DNA of 5,689 bases from CAYXXZ01 sp964469165 (GTDB lineage Bacteria > Pseudomonadota > Gammaproteobacteria > Pseudomonadales > Porticoccaceae): assembly GCA_964469165.1 (NCBI GenBank), contig CAYXXZ010000143.1, positions 1 to 5,689 on the forward strand. Direction: 5' to 3'. Both the position numbers and the translations under genes were made by a program. Of the stretch, positions 1-5,689 are shown piece after piece. Under the pieces are notes generated by a model. The model was not told where the DNA came from. It made no database searches and worked only from the letters and a program-made list of their open reading frames with translations. How positions within the stretch are numbered: position 1 is the first letter of the stretch; the number at the start of each line of letters is the position of its first letter.

Positions 1-28
1 CGTCAGTGTGGAAATTGGGTCATTGTTC

Positions 29-63
29 AGAGCTTCCTTAAAGCTTACAGCTTACAGCTCAAC
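29..63. repeat. Partial, degenerate copy (C) of the intergenic palindromic repeat
   Basis: This segment upstream of the receptor gene resembles the right half of repeat copy B at 4417-4452: both hold a CAG..GCT..CC block followed by AAAGCTTA, GCTTA and AGC blocks in the same order. It also holds CTTACAGCTCAAC (51-63), the exact reverse complement of GTTGAGCTGTAAG at 4144-4156 in copy A. Because the repeat is itself near-palindromic, orientation cannot be fixed. The element may start outside the window; GGAAATTGGG at 10-19 could be part of it. The rest of the leader (64-226) shows no promoter or hairpin I can defend. Confidence 0.4.
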
Positions 64-226
64 TTCCGGTGGCCATCGCGCGCATGCAAATGGCCTGATT
101 CACCCTCCCAGCCCCATTCACTTTCTCCGTACATTGTCTGACAGCCTGCAGGTGTTCCACAGGAACCCCCTGGCACACGCTGCAATGCCAACGATAAGAC
201 TAACCGCCAGAAAAAATCAGATCGAC

Positions 227-230
227 GGAG
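227..230 (+). promoter_or_regulatory. Ribosome binding site deciding the receptor start
   Basis: GGAG at 227-230 lies 8 nt before the ATG at 239 but only 2 nt before the in-frame ATG at 233. The normal spacing favours 239. The open frame runs upstream to position 8, but those residues look nothing like a receptor or signal peptide. Confidence 0.6.
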
Positions 231-238
231 AGATGAAC

Positions 239-2403
239 ATGCACAGTCGCAACATTATGCCCGCCATTGTCTCAGGGCTGATCGGCGCCACCTTCGCCGC
301 GCCTTCATGGGCACAAACTGCCCCACTGCAGGAATCCGACAAACAGCAGTCCGCCAGAATCGACGAGATCATCGTCACCGCGCAGCGGCGAGCGGAAAGC
401 CTTCAGGACATCCCCATTTCCATCGTGGCCCTGTCCAGCGATACCCTGTCCGAATCGGGTATGGACACACAGCGCTTGCTGGCGCAGACGGTGCCCAACT
501 TCCAGGTCAGCAACCTCGGCCTGTTCGCCGCCATTTATTTGCGCGGCGTGGGCACGACCTACGCCAACCCGGGTCTCGAGCCATCGGTTGCCACTTACTT
601 CGACGACCAGTATTTTTCCAGGGGCTCGGGTGGCATGTGGTCTTTCAGCGACGTCGAGCGCGTGGAAGTTCTCAAGGGCCCCCAGGGTACTCTCTATGGC
701 CGCAATGCCACCGGTGGCGCGGTGCGGATCATCTCGAAAGAGCCCACCGAGGTGTTTGAAGGTCGCGTCAGCGGCTCACTGGGCAGCCACAAGCACCGCG
801 GCCTCGAAGGTATGGTCAGCGGCCCGCTGAGTGACAACATCCGCGGGCGCCTGGTGATACAGTCCGACCAGAACGACGGCTACGTCCGCAACACCGAACC
901 GGGACGTCCGAAGATGAACGACCGGGATCAGATCTTCACCAGAGGCAAGCTTCACTGGGACCTGGCGGACAATCTCTCCGCCAAATTCAGCGGCTATTAC
1001 GCAAGGAAACAGGACTTCGACGCACTGGCGTTCATGTCGATCTTCGACGCTCCCCAGCAGGCGGGCCTGGCACTGGGCGGTACAGCGTCTCCCGACATTC
1101 ACACCGGCAGCATGGCGATTCTCGACGACACCGAGTTTCGTATCCGCAACTACGGCCTGACCCTGCGTCTGGACTACGACCTGGATGACCTGCGGATATC
1201 CTCCATCACCGCCTACAACGACGACAAGTTCCACGGCGGCGCCGATCTCGACGGCACCAACCTGTCGCTCATGAACGGCCAGACCACACTGTCCACGACC
1301 AAAGATATCTCCCAGGAATTTCAGATTCTGTCGGCGGGCGACGGCGCCATGGAATACATGGCGGGCCTTTTCCTCTACCAGTCGGAAGCGCGCTTCGTCT
1401 ACACCCTCGCCGGTGATTTCGTGGGGCCGAACCCGGTCGGCAGCGATGACGTGGTCGATATCCAGTCGATCGCACCCTACGGTGAAATCTACTACCAGTT
1501 CAGCGATGCCTGGAAGCTGACCCTCGGCGCACGTTACACCCACGAGGAGAAGGAGCTGTCGCGGCACCATCTTTTCAGAGCGGCGGGAATCGTGAATGGC
1601 ATCGAGCCGGTCTCTCCGCTGGTACTCTTTTCCCAGCCTTCCGCCACCACCACTTTCAGAGAGTTCAGCCCCCGCGCCGTGGTCAGCTACGAGCCCAGCA
1701 ACCACCTGATGCTCTATCTCAGCTACAGCCGCGGCTTCAAGAGCGGTGGCTACGTGACTCCGTTCCCCAGCCCGGGGCTGGTCGATGAGGTGGATACCGA
1801 AATCATCGATGCCTTCGAATTCGGCTGGAAAAGCAGCGTTTCCGGCAGAATTACCTTCAACGGCGCGCTCTTCCATTACGATTACAAGGATCTCCAGGTG
1901 CAGACCATGGACGAGACCGGAACCAACGCCACCAGCAACGCCGCCAATGCCAAGATCACGGGGCTGGAAGCCGACGTAATGGTCGCCGTCACCGACAGGC
2001 TTCACATCGGCGCGGGCGCCGGCTATCTCGACACCGAATACGAAGACTACCAGGGTGAGACCTACCTCTTCTGCAGCCAGGTTCCCGAGTGCGTCGCGAG
2101 CCCGCTGGGTGGGCTTGGCGTGATTTCCATACCCAGTGATCTGTCGGGACGCGATCTGCTGCTCGCGCCCGATCTCAGCGGCTATCTGCGCCTCACCTAC
2201 GAATTTCCCGTCGCGCCGCACTGGGGATTTCTGGCGGGCAACCTGCACTACAGTTATTCCGGCAGTTACAACTACACGCCTGATGGTTTCCTGTCGGAGG
2301 ATTCCAAGGGATTGTTGAGCGCCGGCCTTCAGTGGCGTTCGGCGGACGACCAGTTCGAAGTGGGACTCACCGGACAGAACCTCACCCAGGAGAAGTACCA
2401 CAC
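239..2403 (+). CDS. TonB-dependent outer-membrane receptor, 3' end lost in assembly gap
   Basis: Outer-membrane active transporter that uses TonB/ExbBD energy to import a scarce or bulky ligand such as a siderophore, vitamin or hydrophobic carbon source. From the ATG at 239, residues 1-25 form a signal peptide ending in SWA before Q26. A TonB box-like IDEIIVTAQ lies at about 41-49. The plug domain spans about 55-165, with LRGVG at 101-105 and the conserved VERVEVLKGPQGTLYGRNA segment from 139, followed by TGGAVRIISK. The rest is a beta-barrel with alternating aromatic strands, including a YLSYSRGFKSGGY motif near residue 500 and a late loop with a nearby Cys pair (FCSQVPEC, about 611-619). 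Visible length is 721 residues, ending at QNLTQEKYH, which in this family lies some 35-40 residues before the terminal aromatic residue. The last barrel strands and stop codon are therefore in the gap; the open frame continuing beyond it is an artefact. It converges on the oxidoreductase gene. Ligand unknown; family assignment is secure. Confidence 0.95.
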
Positions 2404-2503
2404 NNNNNNNNNNNNNNNNNNNNNNNNNNNNNNNNNNNNNNNNNNNNNNNNNNNNNNNNNNNNNNNNNNNNNNNNNNNNNNNNNNNNNNNNNNNNNNNNN
2501 NNN
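2404..2503. other. Assembly gap (100 N)
   Basis: Exactly 100 N, the usual placeholder for a scaffold join of unknown size. The left side ends inside the receptor and the right side inside the oppositely oriented oxidoreductase, so it hides both 3' ends, both stop codons and any terminator between them. Judging from family lengths, about 110 bases of receptor and about 130-150 bases of oxidoreductase are missing, so the true gap is probably longer than 100 bases. Confidence 0.97.
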
Positions 2504-3957
2504 AGACCAGGTGCTGGCCGGTTCATCAGCAAGCGGCTCGGAAGCATGTCGACGTGGAAATAACAACCTCGAGGCGCGCCGAAGCGGATTTCAAAATCGC
2601 GCGGCGATGTTTCGACTCTGCCAATTTCCGCATCCAGACCGTCGATATAGTGGCGCGCCGTCTGCAGAATACTTTCGCTATAGTGCACTTTACAGCTGTC
2701 CCAGCCGCCGATGGGCTCGACAGGAACGTTGGCGTACAGGTACAGAACGTCCTGCCCCTCGGGCGCAATGCTGCGGTCATTGGCGGACAGGCAGGCGAAG
2801 TACAGCGGCGTGGCGAAATCCACGGGCTCGCCGCGCAGACACGCCTGATGCTGGGCGATGTGCTGCTCCAGGGTTCCCGTCATGAAGGTCGTGCCGTGTA
2901 CATCCAGGTTGTCGCGGACAGCACGGCGCACCTGGGCCCGGCGGTAGCGCAGCGGCCCCGCCACCGCCATGTCCACCTTGAAGGGCGCGACGGCCACGGA
3001 ACTGGCCGGCATGAACTCGAGCTTTGTGCGCAAGGTTTCATTTCTTGCGTCGTCGGGTAAAAGGGAGTCCAGCGCGATCTGCGGAGCGCAGCCGGCAAGT
3101 ACCGCGCGCCGGGCGGAAAACTCCTGACCGCCCGCGACACGCACGCCCGTCACGCGCCTGTTCTTCATCAGCAACTGCTCGACCCGGTGGCCGAGACGTA
3201 TTTCACCGCCCTGCTGCAACAGGCCTTGTTCGAAGGCGCGAATCATGGCGCTCATGCCTCCCAGAGGACGGAAAATGCCGCTGCGATGCACATTGCCGAA
3301 GGCGGCGAGGTAAATCCCCGTGCCGGGCAGCGTCGGCGGTGCGAACATACTCGCCCAGAACGCCCATAAACCACGCATTGCCTCGGAGTGGAATGTTTCC
3401 GCAATCATTTCGAAGGCGCTGCTGGCGAGCATGCGACCAATCAGCTTGCGCAACCTTCTGTCTCCTGCCAGGGCAAACAACCGCCTGGCGAGCTCGCGCC
3501 GTGGCAGGCGCGCGGGGTGACAGGTGGAAAACCGTTCGAGTGCGCCCATCACAAAATCGACGGCGCCGCGAATCTCCTGATAGGTGCGCGCATCGCGGGG
3601 TGAAAAATAACGGATCTCTTCCACAGTCCGCGCAAAATCCGAGTGCAGCAGCAAGGTATCGCCCTCGGGGCTCATCCAGCCGTAGGGCACACTGAGAGGA
3701 ACGGCGCGGTAACCGTAGTCGCGAAGGCGCAAGTCATCGACCAGGGAACTGTGCGCCATCAGCGCATCATCCATTGCACCAATGCTGAGATGATGATGGG
3801 GCGCGCCTTCGACAAAGGGATGACTGATCGCCAGGCCACCGCAAAGTGTCCGCTGATCCAGTACCAGTACCGATCTGCCCGCCGCAGCGAGAGTGCATGC
3901 CGCACTCAGTCCGTTATGGCCCGCGCCGACAACGATATAATCCCATGTCTCATTCAA
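2504..3957 (-). CDS. FAD-dependent oxidoreductase, phytoene dehydrogenase/PYROXD2-like, 3' end lost in gap
   Basis: Flavoprotein of the COG1233 type (phytoene dehydrogenase-related), expected to oxidise or desaturate C-C bonds in a hydrophobic substrate. Starting at TTG (3957-3955), the N-terminal Rossmann fold reads DYIVVGAGHNGLSAA (residues 6-20), with Asp34 at the end of strand 2 and a GG pair at 40-41. The VGAGHNGL form is characteristic of the PYROXD2-like branch. A PLGGM motif at 231-235 followed by a GGEIRLGHRVEQL stretch is the second conserved block (FAD-domain return). The last visible block is CYFHVDMLPSRLLMNRPAPG, ending at residue 484. The usual C-terminal YRTP..GLYL.G.G.HPGGGV..GRNAA block (about 45-50 residues, contacting FAD) is missing in the gap. 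No ATG in this frame gives a sensible N-terminus; the frame extends upstream to 4116 but that sequence is not family-like. Carotenoid synthesis is not indicated because no crtB, crtE or other crt neighbour is visible. Substrate unknown. Confidence 0.9.
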
Positions 3958-3964
3958 GCAGTGG

Positions 3965-3970
3965 CACCTC
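3965..3970 (-). promoter_or_regulatory. Strong Shine-Dalgarno for a TTG start
   Basis: On the minus strand GAGGTG (CACCTC on the plus strand) sits 7 nt upstream of the TTG at 3957-3955. The two nearby ATGs (within the first 14 nt of the gene) are in other frames. Together with the Rossmann motif beginning five codons later, this supports TTG as the start. Confidence 0.7.
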
Positions 3971-4116
3971 GGGTAGTTTGCAGCTGCCGAAGACAGCCGT
4001 CGAGAACCACGTATTGGATGGCACGCATCTGCACCCTGCAAGGATGGCCGCTGCCAAAAGCGTGTGTAGACAGGCCAGGTGGAGCGCTCGCCGCTATCGG
4101 CGGTGCAGTTAATCAC

Positions 4117-4266
4117 AGGTCGGAATTTGGACTACGGCCTGTTGTTGAGCTGTAAGTTGAGCACTGGCATAACCCAGTTCTTCCAGCGCTCCTGCTCAAC
4201 GTCTATGGTTTACAGCTAGACCCGCCTCGCGCAGGACTGTAGGCCACTACTGTATAAAGCGCGACT
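4117..4266. repeat. Imperfect palindromic intergenic repeat, copy A
   Basis: Diverged direct copy of the element at 4343-4509. The best-conserved core is 4164-4199, matching 4398-4433 at 33 of 36 positions, with CCCAGTTCTTCCAG exact. Matching blocks continue outward in the same order: a GGAATTT..ACTACG left edge, GAGCTGTAAGTTGA, TCTATGGTTTA, CCGCCTC, CTGTAG and TGTATAAAG. It folds on itself: AGCTGTAA (4148-4155) pairs with TTACAGCT (4210-4217), GTTGAGCA (4156-4163) with TGCTCAAC (4193-4200), and CTGG (4164-4167) with CCAG (4183-4186). Compared with B it lacks about 10 bases near its right end. Boundaries are approximate. Confidence 0.75.
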
Positions 4267-4274
4267 TACCATTG

Positions 4275-4288
4275 GTGATCGCGCTCAC
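4275..4288. promoter_or_regulatory. Possible CRP/Vfr-like operator
   Basis: GTGA-N6-TCAC, the core half-sites of the CRP family consensus with the correct 6-base spacer. The outer T and A of the consensus are absent (G on both sides). The centre lies about 46 bases before the start site predicted from the adjoining promoter, near but not exactly at the class II activator position. This is a motif match only. Confidence 0.3.
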
Positions 4289-4292
4289 GAGC

Positions 4293-4321
4293 TTGCCCAG
4301 GAAAGATAACTAGATTATTAT
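4293..4321 (+). promoter_or_regulatory. Possible sigma70-type promoter for the kinase operon
   Basis: TTGCCC (4293-4298, 4 of 6 to TTGACA) and TATTAT (4316-4321, 5 of 6 to TATAAT) are separated by 17 bases, in the most AT-rich part of the window. It would give a leader of about 205 bases containing repeat copy B. A promoter closer to 4533 cannot be excluded. Confidence 0.35.
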
Positions 4322-4342
4322 CACCCAGCATATATTACACAT

Positions 4343-4509
4343 GACTCAGAAATTCAGACTGCGAGTTGTAATCGAGCTATAAGCTGAACGTTAAATTCTG
4401 GCAGAGCCCAGTTCTTCCAGTGCTCCTGCTCAAAGCTTATGGCTTAAAGCCCACTCCGCCTCACCCACGGCTGTAGCCTGAATTTCCGACTGCTGTGTAA
4501 AGTTCGAAG
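4343..4509. repeat. Imperfect palindromic intergenic repeat, copy B
   Basis: Second copy of the element, 234 bp from copy A in the same orientation and ending about 25 bases before the kinase start. Its outer parts form an inverted pair, AAATTCAG (4350-4357) with CTGAATTT (4478-4485). Inner arms AGCTATAAGCT (4375-4385) and AGCTTATGGCT (4434-4444) pair at 10 of 11 positions, the remaining pair being G-U in RNA. Compared with A, the arm sequences have changed but the ability to pair is kept. It encodes no protein and has no transposase nearby. It could be a MITE-like or REP-like element, or part of a transcribed structured leader. Confidence 0.75.
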
Positions 4510-4532
4510 CACACCTTTGCGGACCACCACAG

Positions 4533-5615
4533 ATGACAGCTCCTCTTCTCTACTATAAAGACGTGACCCCCGCATGGGTGAGCGGGGCACTGCAAAAACA
4601 CTGGCCGGGTATCGAAGTGCGCACCGTCGACGCAGGCCCGGTATTTGGATTCAAGAAAAACAAATTTGCCATCGCGGTGAGTTATGGCGAGCTCCCCGAG
4701 GGCGCAATACCGCCGCAGCGCTTTATCGTCAAGGGTAATTTTCCGGGAGAAAACGATCCCTCCACGGGCTCTGCCTGGGCCATGGCCAACGAATTGTGCT
4801 CGATCCGCGACATCGTTCCGTTGACGGCGGCGCCCGCGATGCCGAAAAGCTACGACATCGCCATTGACGAAGAAGCCTCGTCCATTCTCATGGAAGATCT
4901 CACAGGCCAAGCTCATTTCTTCCATGCATTCGACACCCTGAGCCTGGGACAGGCCATGGCGTTCATGGACACCTTCGCGCGCATGCACGCCAGCGTGTGG
5001 AACAGCACCCTGTTTGCACCCGGTGGTGAAATGGGGCCAGGCACCTTTGCCGCGGAAAATCGCCGCATGGTGAACGAGCTGTATTTCCCCACTTTCTTCG
5101 CCCCGGACAACTGGCAAAAATATGTGGAACTGCCCAGGGGTCGCGCCCTGCCCAACGCATTTCAGAATCTGGAGCTGGCGAAGCGCGCCTGGGACGCCAT
5201 GTGGGGACTGGTTTCGCAGTCCGCCATGGTGGTGATCCACGGCGACGAACATCTGGGCAATCTCTACGTCGCCGCCGATGGCACCCCCGGCGTCATCGAT
5301 TGGGTGGCGCGCCCGGAACACTGGCCCATCGGCATTGCCTATTTCATGCTGTGCGCCCTCGACATTCGCGATCGCCGCCAGTGGGAAAAAGCCCTGCTTT
5401 GCCATTATCTGACCAAGTTGAAAACCTATGGCGCCGCCGACGTACCCGCATTTGATGAAGCCTGGTTCGTTTATCGTTGCGCAACCTTTTATCCGGTAGT
5501 GACCTGGCTCAACAACAGCGGCGTGTGGCAGCCGGAAGCCATCAACACTGCCAACGCCGTGCGCGCCGCCACCGCAGCGCTGGACCACGACGCCATGGCC
5601 CTGCTGGGCGTATGA
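4533..5615 (+). CDS. APH-fold small-molecule kinase (aminoglycoside phosphotransferase / EcKinase-like family)
   Basis: Complete 360-residue protein of the aminoglycoside phosphotransferase/choline kinase-like fold, which transfers phosphate from ATP to a hydroxyl of a small molecule; cytoplasmic, with no signal peptide. Visible landmarks are the N-lobe Lys67 in RFIVKGNF, a likely helix-C Glu87 in MANELCSIR, the hinge ILMEDLTG (118-125), the catalytic HGDEHLGN (236-243; Asp238 as base, Asn243 as Mg ligand) and the metal-binding Asp256 in VIDW (254-257). The following PEHWPIGIAYFMLCALD matches the family pattern after this motif. All key residues are present, so it should be active. Length is normal for the family. 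The start at 4533 has only a weak GGA (4521-4523) at 9 nt, but the N-terminus is complete. It is followed 31 bases later by a reductase-like gene. Homologues of this loosely annotated group occur in catabolic clusters; antibiotic resistance is not suggested. Substrate unknown. Confidence 0.88.
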   Translation: MTAPLLYYKDVTPAWVSGALQKHWPGIEVRTVDAGPVFGFKKNKFAIAVSYGELPEGAIPPQRFIVKGNFPGENDPSTGSAWAMANELCSIRDIVPLTAAPAMPKSYDIAIDEEASSILMEDLTGQAHFFHAFDTLSLGQAMAFMDTFARMHASVWNSTLFAPGGEMGPGTFAAENRRMVNELYFPTFFAPDNWQKYVELPRGRALPNAFQNLELAKRAWDAMWGLVSQSAMVVIHGDEHLGNLYVAADGTPGVIDWVARPEHWPIGIAYFMLCALDIRDRRQWEKALLCHYLTKLKTYGAADVPAFDEAWFVYRCATFYPVVTWLNNSGVWQPEAINTANAVRAATAALDHDAMALLGV

Positions 5616-5650
5616 ACATGGCGAAGGCCACGAACGAGGAACACCCATGA
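5612..5650 (+). CDS. Possible 12-codon coupling micro-ORF
   Basis: ATG at 5612 overlaps the kinase stop codon (ATGA), and its own TGA (5648-5650) overlaps the ATG of the next gene (again ATGA). It encodes MNMAKATNEEHP. The SD of the next gene (GAGGA, 5636-5640) lies inside it. A product with a function is unlikely; it may act as a translational bridge between the two genes, or be coincidence. Confidence 0.25.
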   Translation: MNMAKATNEEHP

Positions 5651-5689
5651 GCGATCAACACTGCATCATCGTCGGCGGCAGTCACGCGG
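5647..5689 (+). CDS. FAD-dependent ferredoxin reductase-like protein, N-terminus only
   Basis: Only 14 codons lie in the window: MSDQHCIIVGGSHA, the first beta strand and glycine-rich loop of a dinucleotide-binding fold. The IIVGGSHA form is typical of ferredoxin reductase-like members of the pyridine nucleotide-disulfide oxidoreductase family, which pass electrons from NAD(P)H to a ferredoxin serving oxygenases or P450s. The start has a good SD, GAGGA at 5636-5640, 6 nt upstream. It lies 31 bases after the kinase stop with no visible terminator, so a shared transcript is likely. Another FAD or NAD(P) Rossmann enzyme is possible given the short fragment. Confidence 0.6.
   Translation, partial: MSDQHCIIVGGSHA

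Larger units (their letters stand above)
3958..4532. other. Divergent intergenic region, 575 bp
   Basis: No credible protein gene on either strand. The half next to the oxidoreductase (3971-4116) is GC-rich and holds only its SD and a small 5-bp hairpin (CGCCG-CTAT-CGGCG, 4089-4102). From about 4117 the sequence becomes more AT-rich and carries repeat copies A and B, with a putative promoter and CRP-like site between them. I could not defend a minus-strand promoter for the oxidoreductase. Confidence 0.8.

Noticed and set aside
8..238. N-terminal extension of the receptor frame up to the ATG at position 8
   Set aside because: The extra residues have no family resemblance, overlap the degenerate repeat, and would bury the signal peptide about 75 residues inside the protein.
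776..2566. Long open frame antisense to the receptor gene
   Set aside because: It runs through the N gap, mirrors the receptor codons, has no recognisable domain and no SD. It is a shadow of third-position GC bias in the receptor gene.
2570..2582. Adjoining CTCGAG and GCGCGCC sequences resembling a cloning junction
   Set aside because: They lie in frame within the oxidoreductase and encode part of its conserved-looking C-terminal region; no vector sequence is present.
2504..3957. Assignment as a carotenoid phytoene desaturase (crtI)
   Set aside because: The VGAGHNGL motif and C-terminal FHVDMLPSRLLMNRPAPG stretch fit the PYROXD2-like branch better, and no carotenoid gene is visible nearby.
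4089..4102. CGCCG-CTAT-CGGCG hairpin as a terminator
   Set aside because: The stem is only 5 bp, there is no T-run on either strand, and no gene ends here.
4144..4200. Integron attC site in copy A (GTTGAGC and GCTCAAC match the GTTRRRY / RYYYAAC cores)
   Set aside because: The cores occur in the opposite order to an attC site, copy B has lost the second one (GCTCAAA), and there is no integrase or cassette-like array of same-strand genes.
4305..4322. GATAA-N8-TTATC inverted repeat as an operator
   Set aside because: Five-base arms in an AT-rich stretch are easily found by chance, and it overlaps the proposed -10 without matching an operator I can name.

Overview
This window looks like chromosomal DNA from a Gram-negative proteobacterium. 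It carries an outer-membrane TonB-dependent receptor with a signal peptide and TonB box, has a moderately GC-rich coding style, and uses Shine-Dalgarno (SD) starts. The receptor type plus the mix of catabolic-type enzymes suggests an environmental, perhaps marine, gammaproteobacterium, but the sequence does not fix the taxon. A run of exactly 100 N shows this is a draft scaffold.

Layout. 1-238: leader of the receptor gene, with a degenerate piece of a palindromic repeat at its left end. 239-2403 (+): TonB-dependent receptor, cut by the gap before its C-terminus. 2404-2503: assembly gap. 2504-3957 (-): FAD-dependent oxidoreductase of the phytoene dehydrogenase/PYROXD2-like group, convergent with the receptor and also missing its C-terminus in the gap. 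3958-4532: a 575-bp divergent intergenic region with two diverged copies (about 150-165 bp each, 234 bp apart) of an imperfectly palindromic repeat. Between them lie a possible CRP-like site and a sigma70-like promoter. 4533-5615 (+): complete aminoglycoside-phosphotransferase-fold small-molecule kinase. 5647-end (+): first 14 codons of what looks like a FAD-dependent ferredoxin-reductase-like protein, probably co-transcribed with the kinase. A 12-codon micro-ORF overlaps both genes by ATGA.

How the genes might work together: a receptor for a scarce or bulky substrate, a PYROXD2-like flavin oxidoreductase, an APH-fold kinase of the type that phosphorylates small hydroxylated molecules, and a reductase that may feed an oxygenase. 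This is compatible with uptake and breakdown of a terpenoid, steroid or aromatic compound. The substrate is inference only; no gene here is diagnostic for it. The least explained item is the repeat family, two copies of which sit just upstream of + strand genes. I see no RNA gene, CRISPR array, transposase or phage gene.
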